64,000 nucleotides of DNA from Maribacter sp. 4G9 (GTDB lineage: Bacteria > Bacteroidota > Bacteroidia > Flavobacteriales > Flavobacteriaceae). The stretch spans positions 1 through 64,000 of the forward strand of contig NZ_MDGL01000193.1 of assembly GCF_002742265.1 (NCBI RefSeq), given 5' to 3'. Every line of letters begins with the position of its first letter. Position 1 is the first letter of the stretch. The position numbers and the translations under genes were made by a program. The notes beneath the pieces were generated by a model, which made no database searches, was not told the DNA's origin, and saw only the letters and a program-made list of their open reading frames with translations. Positions 27,274-36,386 of this stretch are shown here, piece by piece.

Positions 27274-28436
27274 CAAGAAGATATTTTAGTGGGTTTTTTA
27301 TGTAGTAGTCTAGTAAGGCGAATCGATAGATCCGTAAATATGATCTTGGCATTGCCATTTCTTTCAATGTGGTAAATGGCCTCTTCCAATTCTTCGTTAA
27401 TTTCCAAAATATTGTTCTCATGGACGTAGGGGGCGAATTTCTCCAATTGAAAACCGTCCGCATGAATTTTCATATAAACTAGTTCATGTACGCCATAATT
27501 AATGAGCATTGCCTGGCGTATGACCATAATACAATAGTGAAGAAATTTTTTTTGTGTTTCCCTTCCGGTTTTTGACAATTCGTCGCTCCATAACAGTAAT
27601 TCATGGATAGCGGTCTTGTTGCCTTTTGCCTTAAAGGCACTACGCACCCATTGTACGAACCATTTTTCAAATACAAGGTCTTCAGAGTCTTTGTTCAATA
27701 AATCAAGCGCCTTGTTGAAATTTCCATTTGCCTCATGGGCAATTTGCATGGCCTCTTGTTGTGATGCCCCTTTATTGAGTAATTCCGCTGCTATGAGGTC
27801 CTCTGCCAAAGGTGGGAAATGCAATATTTGACACCTGGACCGTATGGTCTGAAGAATTTGTTCCTCTTCTTGGCAAAGCAGCAAAAAAACGGTTTTTTCG
27901 GGGGGTTCCTCTATTAATTTCAACAGCTTGTTTGACGCGGCGTTATTCAACTTTTCGGCCATCCAGACAATCATAATCTTATAGCCTCCCTCGTAGGATT
28001 TAAGGGACAGTTTTTTTACAATTTCCTTGGCCTCGTCCACACCGATCTGTCCCTGCTTTTTTTCTATATCGATTAATCGATACCAATCAAAAAGATTTCC
28101 ATAAGGTTGTTCCTTCAAAAAATCCCGCCATTCCTTTGTGAAATTGTCACTAACGGCATGTTTTTTGGCTTGCTCCGTATTGGCTACCGGAAAGGCAAAA
28201 TGGACATCTGGGTGGGCAAAGGAATTGAATTTCAGATTGCAGGCGGCGCTGCCCCCATCATTTTCGCCATTTGAGTTTTCACAAATCAAATATTGGGCAT
28301 ATGCCAAAGCCATTGGCAAAGTACCTGAACCTTCCGGCCCTACGAATAATTGGGCATGCGGTATTCTCCCCGCATCGGCACTGGATGTGAGATGGTTTTT
28401 TATATGTGGAAGCCCTAAAACGTCCTTAAATAGCAT
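27273..28436 (-). CDS. holB: DNA polymerase III delta' subunit (clamp loader)
   Basis: The 387-residue protein opens MLFKDVLGLPHIKNHL and has the clamp-loader organisation: an AAA+ fold with NAASNKLLKLIEEPPEKTVF and the sensor/SRC-like TIRSRCQILHF motif around the arginine finger. The Walker A position reads GPEGSGTLPMAL and lacks the lysine, as expected for the non-hydrolysing delta' subunit. It would act at the replication fork by loading the beta clamp. It is divergent from pgk, with a TATATTTG promoter motif at its 5' side, and is coupled to the DoxX-like gene downstream. Confidence 0.88.
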   Translation of the reverse strand: MLFKDVLGLPHIKNHLTSSADAGRIPHAQLFVGPEGSGTLPMALAYAQYLICENSNGENDGGSAACNLKFNSFAHPDVHFAFPVANTEQAKKHAVSDNFTKEWRDFLKEQPYGNLFDWYRLIDIEKKQGQIGVDEAKEIVKKLSLKSYEGGYKIMIVWMAEKLNNAASNKLLKLIEEPPEKTVFLLLCQEEEQILQTIRSRCQILHFPPLAEDLIAAELLNKGASQQEAMQIAHEANGNFNKALDLLNKDSEDLVFEKWFVQWVRSAFKAKGNKTAIHELLLWSDELSKTGRETQKKFLHYCIMVIRQAMLINYGVHELVYMKIHADGFQLEKFAPYVHENNILEINEELEEAIYHIERNGNAKIIFTDLSIRLTRLLHKKPTKISS

Positions 28437-28441
28437 GGCCT

Positions 28442-28449
28442 CAAATATA
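28442..28449 (-). promoter_or_regulatory. Candidate -7 element for holB
   Basis: The minus strand reads TATATTTG, a full TAnnTTTG match, ending 6 nt before the holB start codon. This implies a very short or absent leader, or a start a few codons further in. Confidence 0.4.
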
Positions 28450-28518
28450 GTAGTTTTTGGTGCAGGAAAGAATAGAGATAATTTCCAGGGGAGGGTTTTA
28501 ACTACACCTATTAATCTT

Positions 28519-28526
28519 TACATTTG
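28519..28526 (+). promoter_or_regulatory. Candidate -7 element for pgk
   Basis: TACATTTG at 28519-28526 is a full match to the -7 consensus. A TTTTA stretch 19 nt upstream could serve as a weak -33 element. The pgk ATG is 25 nt downstream. Confidence 0.5.
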
Positions 28527-28550
28527 CCTTTCATTCAAAAGCATCATTCC

Positions 28551-29741
28551 ATGAAAATATTAGACGACCACAATTTTGAAAATAAAAAAGCATTGATTAG
28601 GGTGGATTTCAATGTGCCCTTGAACGAAAACTTTGAAGTCACGGACGCAAATAGGATCGAAGCGGCAAAACCCACTATCATAAAAGTTTTGGAAGATGGC
28701 GGAAGCGCGGTATTGATGAGCCACTTGGGAAGGCCAGATGGTAAAAGGAATCCGGATTTGTCCTTGAAGCACATCTGTGCCAAGGTATCTGATGTAATTG
28801 GTGTTTCCGTCAAGTTTGTGGACGACTGTATTGGTGACAAGGTTGAAAAGGCCGTATCCGAGTTAAAAAATGGCGAGGTGCTGTTGTTGGAAAACCTTAG
28901 ATATTATGACGAGGAAGAGAAGGGTGATGAAGCGTTTGCCGAAAAACTTTCGAAATTGGGGGACATCTATGTAAACGATGCCTTTGGTACCGCCCACCGG
29001 GCACATGCCTCCACGACCATTGTGGCCAAGTTTTTCCCAGGGGCGAAGTGCTTTGGATATTTATTGGCCAATGAAATCGATGCCATTGAAAAGGTGATGC
29101 AAACAGGGGAAAAACCCGTTTTGGCCATTTTGGGCGGCGCAAAGGTTTCTTCCAAAATTACCATTATAGAAAACATACTTGATAAGGTGGATGATTTGAT
29201 CATTGGCGGGGGTATGACCTATACGTTTGTAAAGGCACAAGGAGGCAGCGTAGGCGATTCCATTTGCGAGGACGATAAAATGGATTTGGCCTTGGACATC
29301 TTAAAACAGGCCAAAGAAAAGGGCGTAAATGTTCATTTGCCGGTAGACGTGCTCGCTGCCGATGATTTTAGCCCAAACGCCAACACCAAGGTTTTGGATG
29401 TTGATACAATACCAAATGGGTGGCAAGGTTTGGATGCAGGGCCCAAATCTTTGGAAAGCTTCAAAAAAGTGATTTTAGGGGCCAAAACAATCCTTTGGAA
29501 CGGACCAGTTGGGGTTTTTGAAATGGATGCCTTCGCCAAGGGAACCATAGCTATTGGAAATTTCATTGATGAGGCCACCCAAAACGGTGCTTTTTCCCTT
29601 GTTGGGGGTGGTGATTCCGTTGCCGCCGTCAAACAATTTGGCTTTGAGGATAAAGTGAGCTATGTCTCCACCGGAGGAGGGGCCATGCTGGAAAGCCTAG
29701 AAGGAAAGACCTTGCCGGGAATCGCTGCAATAAACGACTAG
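28551..29741 (+). CDS. pgk: Phosphoglycerate kinase
   Basis: PGK transfers phosphate from 1,3-bisphosphoglycerate to ADP in glycolysis. The protein has 396 residues, the standard bacterial length. It shows the N-terminal [14 protein letters not shown], the substrate-binding [24 protein letters not shown] and the C-terminal nucleotide-binding [10 protein letters not shown] and [12 protein letters not shown] use the ATG at 28551, which follows the TACATTTG promoter by 25 nt; reading further upstream would include the promoter itself. It is monocistronic and divergent from holB. Confidence 0.97.
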   Translation: MKILDDHNFENKKALIRVDFNVPLNENFEVTDANRIEAAKPTIIKVLEDGGSAVLMSHLGRPDGKRNPDLSLKHICAKVSDVIGVSVKFVDDCIGDKVEKAVSELKNGEVLLLENLRYYDEEEKGDEAFAEKLSKLGDIYVNDAFGTAHRAHASTTIVAKFFPGAKCFGYLLANEIDAIEKVMQTGEKPVLAILGGAKVSSKITIIENILDKVDDLIIGGGMTYTFVKAQGGSVGDSICEDDKMDLALDILKQAKEKGVNVHLPVDVLAADDFSPNANTKVLDVDTIPNGWQGLDAGPKSLESFKKVILGAKTILWNGPVGVFEMDAFAKGTIAIGNFIDEATQNGAFSLVGGGDSVAAVKQFGFEDKVSYVSTGGGAMLESLEGKTLPGIAAIND

Positions 29742-29858
29742 ACAGGGCGTTATCGATTAACGGAGTTTATCGAAGTAATCTACATTTTAAGAAAGAAAAT
29801 TTTATTCTAAAGGAAAAATGTACGATTTTCGTTAGTCCCGCTAAGAAATTTTACGCCT

Positions 29859-31490
29859 ATGAAGAAGTTGCACACCCGTAGTTTAATTCTTGTTGGTTTT
29901 TTTGTATTGCCGATGATTTCATTGGGGCAGCAAAAAGATTCAACAACTGTTGTGAAAAAGGAGGAGCTGTCCTTAACCGAGGTTGAAAATGACACTGCGA
30001 CGCTTCAGGCGGAACAGGTAATCGACCTTTCTTCTGTGGACTCTATTCCGGACAACGATTTCATATTGGTAAAGTCTGACCAAACCCAAAAGTACCATCT
30101 CAAAGACCATTCCCAAGCTGCAAAATATGACAGTCTTTGGTTGAAGGAACTTATAGCGAACGCCCCTCTTTTTGAGGCAATTTATGAAGACGTCACGACC
30201 TTGGAACCCGATTCAACCTACGTTTTGGACCTGAATACGGACACACTTAAGCTCCGTTTGGAAAAATTAAACCAAAAAACCCCTTTTAATGTCGCGTACA
30301 ATCCCTCCCTTGAAAATGTGATCAAATCATTTCTTACAAGAAGAAGAGGGCTTATGCAGCGCATGTTGACCGCAAGCCAATTTTACTTTCCCCTTTTTGA
30401 ACAACAAATGGACAATCATAACATTCCTTTGGAAATGAAATATTTGTCGATTGTCGAATCTGCCTTGAATCCAAAAGCAAGGTCCAGGGTGGGTGCTACA
30501 GGTTTATGGCAGTTCATGTACGGAACGGGGAAAATGTACAATTTGGATGTTACCAGTTATGTTGACGAACGCAGTGACCCTATTAAATCTACGGAGGCAG
30601 CTTGTAAATATTTATCGAAGCTGTATGAAATTTTCCAGGATTGGGATTTGGCGCTTGCCGCTTATAATTCAGGTCCAGGCAATGTGAACAAGGCTATCAG
30701 AAGATCTGGGGGGTATAAGAATTACTGGAATCTTAGGAGTTATCTGCCCAGGGAGACGGCTGGCTATGTACCTGCATTCCTCGCAACGATGTATATTTTT
30801 GAATATGCGGAAGAACATGGCCTAAAGGGCCAAAGAGTGGATAGGACCTATTTTGAAACTGATACCATACACGTAAAAAGCCTTATCACTTTCGATCAAA
30901 TATCGGAATTGGTAGGTATTGGAAAAGAGGAACTTAAAATTTTAAACCCTTCCTATAAATTGAACGCCATTCCGTACGTAGACGGAAAGGACTATACCCT
31001 CAGGTTGCCCGTAAGTCATATGGGCAAGTTCGTAGCAAATGAGGCCGCTATTTATGCCCATGTAGAAAAGGAACTCAATAGCAAGGAAAGTCCTTTACAG
31101 GAACTCGTAAAACAGGCTGAGGAGGGGGAAATCACTTACAAGGTGCGCAGTGGTGACTATCTTGGTAAAATTGCGGATCGATATGGTGTTGGGGTTAGCC
31201 AAATTAAAAGATGGAACGGTTTAAGGAGCAATAACCTTAGAATTGGACAGCGGTTGACCATTTACCCCAGAAAGCGGCCGGTGGCCGCAGTGAAACCTAA
31301 GGACACCCCGTCAAAAGGAACAGTTTCAAGTAATTCTAAGGTGCATGAAGTCCGCAGCGGTGATTCCCTTTGGACGATTTCAAGAAAATATCCTGGAGTT
31401 AGTATCGAAAATTTACGAGAATGGAACGGTATTAGTGGTAATAACCTAAAACCGGGCACAAAACTGAAACTGTGCGATTGTTCATCGTAA
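29859..31490 (+). CDS. MltD-like membrane-bound lytic transglycosylase with two LysM domains
   Basis: This 543-residue exported enzyme (signal peptide 1-24, ending ISLGQ) would cleave peptidoglycan glycan strands in the periplasm. The SLT domain spans about 180-320, with the catalytic glutamate at E200 (SIVESALNP), GLWQF at 215-219 and AYNSGPG at 268-274. Two C-terminal LysM modules bind glycan (about 424-470, YKVRSGDYLGKIADRYGV; about 497-541, HEVRSGDSLWTISRKYPG). The MltD-type order SLT then LysM is clear. The DUF4837 lipoprotein follows 14 nt downstream, a frequent pairing in Bacteroidota from memory. The 117 nt upstream contain only an inverted repeat (CGTTA/TAACG, 29748-29762). Confidence 0.92.
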   Translation: MKKLHTRSLILVGFFVLPMISLGQQKDSTTVVKKEELSLTEVENDTATLQAEQVIDLSSVDSIPDNDFILVKSDQTQKYHLKDHSQAAKYDSLWLKELIANAPLFEAIYEDVTTLEPDSTYVLDLNTDTLKLRLEKLNQKTPFNVAYNPSLENVIKSFLTRRRGLMQRMLTASQFYFPLFEQQMDNHNIPLEMKYLSIVESALNPKARSRVGATGLWQFMYGTGKMYNLDVTSYVDERSDPIKSTEAACKYLSKLYEIFQDWDLALAAYNSGPGNVNKAIRRSGGYKNYWNLRSYLPRETAGYVPAFLATMYIFEYAEEHGLKGQRVDRTYFETDTIHVKSLITFDQISELVGIGKEELKILNPSYKLNAIPYVDGKDYTLRLPVSHMGKFVANEAAIYAHVEKELNSKESPLQELVKQAEEGEITYKVRSGDYLGKIADRYGVGVSQIKRWNGLRSNNLRIGQRLTIYPRKRPVAAVKPKDTPSKGTVSSNSKVHEVRSGDSLWTISRKYPGVSIENLREWNGISGNNLKPGTKLKLCDCSS

Positions 31491-31504
31491 ATTAGATAGG
31501 TAAA

Positions 31505-32491
31505 ATGAAGAAAATCAGAACACTATTTTTATTAGCCACCTTAATCCTTGCTTCGTGTAAGGAGGGCAAAAAACAAGATTATTTACCAGAGTCCATTGGC
31601 GCCTATAATACGCTTACCGTGGTTATTAACAACGATCTTTGGAAAAGTGAGGTTGGGGACAATATAAGAAGGCACTTTGCGGCTCCTGCACTGGGTTTGT
31701 CCTGGGACGAAGCCCAATTTCGAATCACCCAAATTCCACATCAAATCTTTTCGGGTTCCATAAGGAACACCAGGGCGGTATTGTATGTGATGGAGGACAC
31801 CTTGGATATAGCCCATATGAAAAGTAACATGTATGCAAAACCCCAGTTGATAGGCGTAATAAAAGGTAGAAACCATCAAGAAATTATTGAAAACCTGGAT
31901 GAAAAGGCCCCTGAGTTCATTACTGAATATAAGGAGCTTGAAGTGGCTGAGGCACAAAAGAAATTTTTAAAATCCCTTAGCAAGGAGAAGGCCTTGCAGG
32001 AAAAATTGGGGATAAGTCTCAACGTACCTTCCGTTTATAAGGTAGGAAGGGAAGAGGAGAATTTTGTGTGGATAGATAGACAAATTCAAAAGGGGAACAT
32101 GAATATCATTGCCTACAGTGTGCCTTGGGATACATTTGAGAACGATTCTACCTTTGTAAAGGACATTGTAAGCATGCGGGATTCTATTGGAAACCTTTTT
32201 ATTCCGGGGGAGGATATTCCTGGAAAAAACAACCATATGATTACGGAAAAGGCGTTTTCACCTTATGTTTTTCCAGCCGAAGTAGGTGGAAGAAAAGCAG
32301 CTGAGGTAAGGGGAAGATGGGAAATGTCCGAATATCCCATGGCGGGCCCCTTTTTGACCTACATTATCAATGATAAGCCAAATAATAGAAAATTGGTTTT
32401 GGAAGGTTTTACCTTTGCGCCAGCAACAGAAAAACGGGACTACATGTTCGAGCTGGAGGCGATTCTAAAGACCGTAAAATTCAACGAGTAA
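31505..32491 (+). CDS. DUF4837-family lipoprotein
   Basis: The 328-residue protein carries a lipoprotein signal with the lipobox LASC (cysteine about residue 18). The body matches the DUF4837 family, as I recall it, through SIGAYNTLTVVINNDLW, FRITQIPHQIFSG, RNTRAVLYV and the C-terminal GPFLTYIINDK region. Function is unknown. It is the second gene after the lytic transglycosylase with a 14-nt gap, so a cell-envelope or peptidoglycan-related role is a reasonable inference. A strong terminator follows. Confidence 0.82.
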   Translation: MKKIRTLFLLATLILASCKEGKKQDYLPESIGAYNTLTVVINNDLWKSEVGDNIRRHFAAPALGLSWDEAQFRITQIPHQIFSGSIRNTRAVLYVMEDTLDIAHMKSNMYAKPQLIGVIKGRNHQEIIENLDEKAPEFITEYKELEVAEAQKKFLKSLSKEKALQEKLGISLNVPSVYKVGREEENFVWIDRQIQKGNMNIIAYSVPWDTFENDSTFVKDIVSMRDSIGNLFIPGEDIPGKNNHMITEKAFSPYVFPAEVGGRKAAEVRGRWEMSEYPMAGPFLTYIINDKPNNRKLVLEGFTFAPATEKRDYMFELEAILKTVKFNE

Positions 32492-32515
32492 CCTATTTTC
32501 ACGATGTATAAAAAA

Positions 32516-32542
32516 GGGCCCGCTAAAAGCGGGCCCTTTTTT
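32516..32542 (+). terminator. Intrinsic terminator after the DUF4837 gene
   Basis: The perfect 8-bp GC-rich stem GGGCCCGC/GCGGGCCC with a TAAAA loop is followed by six T residues and preceded by A residues. It can therefore serve both strands, including the convergent small gene at 32568. Confidence 0.85.
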
Positions 32543-32567
32543 ACTGATATGATTTAATCTATTTATT

Positions 32568-32750
32568 TTAAAGGTTGCTAAACGAAAATCCCGTAGATAT
32601 TCTAAAAATGAGCGCATAGGTCGCCAAGACTATCAATGCAAGGCATGCCCACGAGAAAATTTTGAAATAGTTTTCCAAAATATAGCTTTTCCAGTCCTTA
32701 AAAGCTTCTATATAAATTTCCTTGATAAGTAAAAGATTCCCCATAATCAT
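32568..32750 (-). CDS. Small single-pass membrane protein, function unknown
   Basis: This is a 60-residue protein, or 58 if translation begins at the second methionine of MIM-GNLL. It has a charged amphipathic N-terminal half (LLIKEIYIEAFKDWKSYI) and one membrane segment (IFSWACLALIVLATYALIF). It looks real because it has its own shared terminator downstream and a typical hydrophobic profile, but I do not recognise the family. The 252 nt upstream before the next gene contain only a terminator and short inverted repeats. Confidence 0.55.
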   Translation of the reverse strand: MIMGNLLLIKEIYIEAFKDWKSYILENYFKIFSWACLALIVLATYALIFRISTGFSFSNL

Positions 32751-32941
32751 AGTTTTTTAAGTTACATTACCAAACTTCGAAAACAGAAAGCACATTTCTA
32801 AAAAGATTAGATTAACGGATCATAAATTCTTTCAAAAAAGAAGGATATTTTATAAAATCTATAAAGGGTCAATTTTAACGTTCAATCGAAAACGACTCTA
32901 ACCAAAAGACCTATTGGTTTAGGTTTGGCATAACTCCATAG

Positions 32942-32981
32942 AAAAAGGGGCCGGTTTTCTAAAAAACCGGCCCCTTTTTTT
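32942..32981 (-). terminator. Bidirectional terminator of the SPOR/OmpA gene
   Basis: The 12-bp stem GGGGCCGGTTTT/AAAACCGGCCCC (32947-32958/32963-32974) has a short loop with A-rich and T-rich flanks. It lies 22 nt beyond the stop of the minus-strand gene at 33003. Confidence 0.85.
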
Positions 32982-33002
32982 AAATCAAACATGTTTATGG
33001 TA

Positions 33003-35753
33003 TTACATGCCTACAATTATAAATTCCGATCTACGGTTCAAATAGTGTTTTTCTTCCGTACAGTGGACACTGCCGTTACATTCGTTCAACAGTCTTTCCT
33101 CTCCGTACCCTATGGCACTTTGGATTCTTTCCGGAGCAATTCCTTTGGAAATGATATAGTCCCTAGTGGACTTGGCCCTTCTATCCGAGAGGTATTTGTT
33201 GTACACATCGCTACCCCTGGAGTCAGTATGGGATTCTATCTTGATGACCATCTGTGGATATTCGTTCATGACGCTTATTAGCTTGTCCAATTCTTTGGCA
33301 GCATCGGTACGTATGTAGGATTTATCAAAATCAAAATGGATCATTTCCGTCTTAAGCTTTCGAATACCGTCTTCAACGGCGATCATTTCCTTAAGCTTTT
33401 TCATTTGAATGTCCACATTTACGGTATCGTTATCCGCTGTGGCAACCTCCCTTTCATCATCAAAATATGAATTTTGGGTTGTTTTAAGTATGTATTTGGT
33501 ATTGGCATCCAAGTCTTCAAAGAGAAAACTTCCGTCCTCATTGCTCTCCATCTCCATCAACTTTATATTGTTCTCGTCCAACAACGTTACAAGGGCCCTT
33601 GGCATGACATCAGCCGTTACCAACTCGGTTACGATACCCGCAATGGCATTTTTTACTTCTGGGATTTCTTCTATTTTTAGGGTTTTGAAGGAATAAATGT
33701 CATCAAATCCTTTGCCTCCGTCCCTATTGGATGCGAAATAGCCCAATTGCTTTTCTTCATTTACAATAAAGGAGAAATCGTCCTTGTTGCTGTTAATGGG
33801 TTTGCCCATATTTTGAACTTCGTCAAAACCACCGTCTTCGTTTAAGACTACTTCATATACATCTAGACCCCCCATACCAATATATCCATCGGAAGAGAAG
33901 TATAACTTTTCCCCGTTAACAAATGGGAACATTTCCCTTTTAGCAGTGTTTATCCCTGGACCCAAATTTCTGGGTTCTGAGAATGAACCATCTTCCAAAA
34001 GGTCCACTACGAATATATCCGTTTCACCAATGCTGCCAGGCATATCGGACACAAAATACATTTTCTTGCCATCAGGACTGAGTACCGGATGACCTGTTGA
34101 ATAGGAGTCGCTGTTAAAAGGCACTTCTGTTGCTTCTGCCCATTCGCCGTCAACCTTGACCGATTTATAGATTTTAAGGTGGTTGATACCCTTGCTGTCC
34201 CTTCGGAGCTTTTTTCCATAATTGTTCCTTGTAAAGAACATGGTATTGTTATCTGGCGTAAAAGTGACAGCGGCCTCATGGTATTTGGTGTTGATTTTCT
34301 TGCTGAACTTTATGGCATCCCGCAATTCTTGCGACTCTTCGTTCAATTTTGCCTTGTAAAGGTCCAAATAGGGCTGGTTGTCCCATTTATACCGTCTGGT
34401 CGTAAATACGGATGAATCCTTTGCAGTAGCAAAAACAATCTGATCTTCCCCTAGAAAGGCAGGGGAGAAGTCGCTATATTCTGAATTGATTTCAAGATTC
34501 TTTATATCAAATTTGTCCTTTGAATTCAAGAGACGATCCAATATTTGTTCCCTTTGCTCACTTGAAACAGTAGTATTCCCAAGTTGAGCTTCATATTTTT
34601 TATTGTATAGTCGCATCAACTTTTTTGACCTGGCGTAATTACCGGTTCCCTTTAAGGAGTGGGCGTACCTAAAGATATTATCGGCGGACATCTGATCCCC
34701 ATAGGTTTCGTACATGGTATTGTACCATTTATAGGCCTGTTCCATATTTGTATTAAAGTAATGGGCATCCGCGATTTTTTGAAGCACTTCATAGTTGTAG
34801 CTGTCCTTGTCGTTTTCCAACGCCATTTCATATAGTTTGGCAGCTTCGGCATACCACATCTTGTCAAAATAGGCATCCGCCCTTTTGATTATCATGCTCT
34901 TGTTTGGATCTGATTCAATGGTTTTTGAACCTGGATTAAGAATTATGGAATCTTCATCCACAGCTAAATCCGCATTCCCCACCTGTTCCTGTATCATGGA
35001 ATAGGTCACGTCCTCTGGTTCAAGAGGTCTGACTTGAATACCATTCTTTGTTTCCTTTTGTTGCGCGGCGTTTCCTTTGTTTAGGGAAGAACTTGTGCCA
35101 GCACTGGCAACACCGCTTTCCTCAAAACCGGAAGTAGTCTCTTGATAAGCCGCAGTATTGTTTTGATTGGTATAGTATACCGCAGTGGCTTTTCCGTCTG
35201 CATCATTGGTCACAACATCGGAGTAGATAATGTTACCGTCTTGGGGCAACCTGTTTTCCAAAAGGTCTTTTTCACTGGCAATTACACTATTGTCAAATGA
35301 GTTGTCGATTACCATGTTCAAAATCCAAACGTCATCTTCGTACTGTCCGTCAAAATCGGACTTACAATCCGCAATCGCTTTTTGCCAGGAATCGTAGTGT
35401 TTCAGATATAAGTAATAAAGTTTGTTTTTGGGATTTTTAATATATCCAGCATTGAAGCCTTTTTTATTGAGTTTCTTTACTTGTTTGTCAAGTTTGTTGT
35501 CCTTGCTGAAAACACCCGCAATCACATAATATCCATTGGTAAACCCATCGATATCGGTTAGGGTTCTTTGTGGAATATTGTTTGTCCTTGCAGCATTGAA
35601 AAACCCTTCATCGTCCGTTCTATCCACGGAATATGCCTTATTTGATGTGTTCTTGGGAGTCCCTATAGCCGATGATACCAGACCAGTCTGAAGATCTTGG
35701 GCACCTATGGATAGGGATATAAAAAATAAACAAAAGGGAAAAATATGTTTCAT
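33003..35753 (-). CDS. SPOR-like/TPR/PD40/OmpA envelope protein
   Basis: The 916-residue protein has a signal peptide (1-19, ending LSIGAQ). Residues 70-148 form a SPOR-like module (GYYVIAGVF...YLYLKHYD...DVWILNM), closely related to the two in SprD. A TPR-like region lies at about 285-400 (DAYFDKMWYAEAAKLYEMAL) and PD40/WD40-like blades at about 425-690 (VLSPDGKKMYFVSD, YFASNRDGGKGFDDIYSF). These are followed by a carboxypeptidase-regulatory-like beta domain and a C-terminal OmpA peptidoglycan-binding domain (about 795-916; IHFDFDKSYIRTDAAKEL, IESHTDSRG, LSDRRAKSTRDYI). The TPR-PD40-OmpA order resembles the T9SS component PorE, but the added SPOR-like module distinguishes it. It probably links an outer-membrane or T9SS machine to the cell wall. 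Twin palindromes lie upstream. Confidence 0.85.
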   Translation of the reverse strand: MKHIFPFCLFFISLSIGAQDLQTGLVSSAIGTPKNTSNKAYSVDRTDDEGFFNAARTNNIPQRTLTDIDGFTNGYYVIAGVFSKDNKLDKQVKKLNKKGFNAGYIKNPKNKLYYLYLKHYDSWQKAIADCKSDFDGQYEDDVWILNMVIDNSFDNSVIASEKDLLENRLPQDGNIIYSDVVTNDADGKATAVYYTNQNNTAAYQETTSGFEESGVASAGTSSSLNKGNAAQQKETKNGIQVRPLEPEDVTYSMIQEQVGNADLAVDEDSIILNPGSKTIESDPNKSMIIKRADAYFDKMWYAEAAKLYEMALENDKDSYNYEVLQKIADAHYFNTNMEQAYKWYNTMYETYGDQMSADNIFRYAHSLKGTGNYARSKKLMRLYNKKYEAQLGNTTVSSEQREQILDRLLNSKDKFDIKNLEINSEYSDFSPAFLGEDQIVFATAKDSSVFTTRRYKWDNQPYLDLYKAKLNEESQELRDAIKFSKKINTKYHEAAVTFTPDNNTMFFTRNNYGKKLRRDSKGINHLKIYKSVKVDGEWAEATEVPFNSDSYSTGHPVLSPDGKKMYFVSDMPGSIGETDIFVVDLLEDGSFSEPRNLGPGINTAKREMFPFVNGEKLYFSSDGYIGMGGLDVYEVVLNEDGGFDEVQNMGKPINSNKDDFSFIVNEEKQLGYFASNRDGGKGFDDIYSFKTLKIEEIPEVKNAIAGIVTELVTADVMPRALVTLLDENNIKLMEMESNEDGSFLFEDLDANTKYILKTTQNSYFDDEREVATADNDTVNVDIQMKKLKEMIAVEDGIRKLKTEMIHFDFDKSYIRTDAAKELDKLISVMNEYPQMVIKIESHTDSRGSDVYNKYLSDRRAKSTRDYIISKGIAPERIQSAIGYGEERLLNECNGSVHCTEEKHYLNRRSEFIIVGM

Positions 35754-35765
35754 GCCTTAAAAATC

Positions 35766-35832
35766 ATTTTCGAAAATCATACTCCAACTAGTTGACTAAT
35801 AACAGTTTTTGGACAGATTTATTTTCGAAAAT
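35766..35832. promoter_or_regulatory. Twin 12-bp palindromes upstream of the SPOR/OmpA gene (candidate operators)
   Basis: The identical perfect palindrome ATTTTCGAAAAT occurs at 35766-35777 and 35821-35832, 55 bp apart start to start. A third palindrome CAACTAGTTG (35785-35794) lies between them. The first lies 13 nt before the minus-strand start codon, so a regulator bound there could block transcription. No exact -7 promoter match is seen. Confidence 0.45.
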
Positions 35833-35954
35833 ACTTTTAAAGCGTTTAATGAATTATTTTTTGTTGTGAAAGGAGTGTTTTTTGTCGTGTAGCAGTATTA
35901 TTTGCTTGGGTCAAAAGGGGTTTGAAGCAAAATATTCACTAAAGAAAGTTCAAT

Positions 35955-35990
35955 AAAAAAGGCGTTAGCCACAACTGGTTAACGCCTTTT
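35955..35990 (-). terminator. Terminator downstream of tatA
   Basis: The near-perfect stem AAAGGCGTTAGCC/GGTTAACGCCTTT around ACAACT is preceded on the plus strand by A residues that form the T-run on the minus strand. It lies 21 nt past the tatA stop. Confidence 0.7.
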
Positions 35991-36010
35991 CAAACTATAT
36001 AACTATATCC

Positions 36011-36196
36011 TTATTCTTTTGTTTCTTTTTCAGGGGATTCGTCCTCCTTGGAAGCGTCCTTAAATTCCTTTATTCCGCTGCCAAGGCCGCGCATAAGCTC
36101 GGGAATTTTTTTCCCTCCAAAAAGCAAAAGAACTACCAACACCACTATTGCTATCTGCCAAGGGCCTATTGCTAAAAATATATTCGCTATCGTCAT
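36011..36196 (-). CDS. tatA: Sec-independent protein translocase TatA/TatE
   Basis: TatA forms the pore-like assembly of the twin-arginine system for exporting folded proteins. The 61-residue protein has the canonical layout: short N-terminus, one membrane helix (about 12-26), the hinge [20 protein letters not shown], and an acidic/lysine-rich tail. No tatC is adjacent, which is common in flavobacteria. A TACATTTG promoter motif lies 25 nt upstream, and the M23 peptidase gene is divergent. Confidence 0.93.
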   Translation of the reverse strand: MTIANIFLAIGPWQIAIVVLVVLLLFGGKKIPELMRGLGSGIKEFKDASKEDESPEKETKE

Positions 36197-36220
36197 AATA
36201 CAAAGTATTTAATGGAATAA

Positions 36221-36228
36221 CAAATGTA
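36221..36228 (-). promoter_or_regulatory. Candidate -7 element for tatA
   Basis: The minus strand reads TACATTTG, a full TAnnTTTG match, 25 nt before the tatA ATG. The -33 region is T-rich without an exact TTTG at standard spacing. Confidence 0.45.
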
Positions 36229-36265
36229 GTAAAAACAAGTTTACCTAACTAGAATATTAACGTTA

Positions 36266-36279
36266 ACCCATGTATGGGT
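36266..36279. repeat. 14-bp palindrome in the tatA/M23 intergenic region
   Basis: ACCCAT-GT-ATGGGT lies midway between the divergent tatA and M23 genes. It could be a small operator; there is no other evidence. Confidence 0.3.
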
Positions 36280-36373
36280 AAAATTGGGGCCGAAATCATG
36301 GAAAGTTTTTAGCTGCATATTTTACGCATCGCTTATTTTTATAAGTTCTCGCAATAGTTTACATTACTAAGTT

Positions 36374-36381
36374 TATCTTTG
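36374..36381 (+). promoter_or_regulatory. Candidate -7 element for the M23 peptidase gene
   Basis: TATCTTTG is a full -7 match and ends only 6 nt before the ATG at 36387. The transcript would be nearly leaderless, or translation may begin at a later methionine. Confidence 0.4.
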
Positions 36382-36386
36382 TTCCA

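Noticed and set aside
27273-28436. Treating the missing Walker A lysine in HolB as a damaging mutation
   Set aside because: Delta' subunits of the clamp loader commonly lack ATPase residues, so this is normal for the family.
33003-35753. Calling the large OmpA protein PorE
   Set aside because: TPR-PD40-OmpA order is similar, but the added N-terminal SPOR-like module and length differ, and no other T9SS core genes adjoin it; many paralogues of this type exist in flavobacteria.
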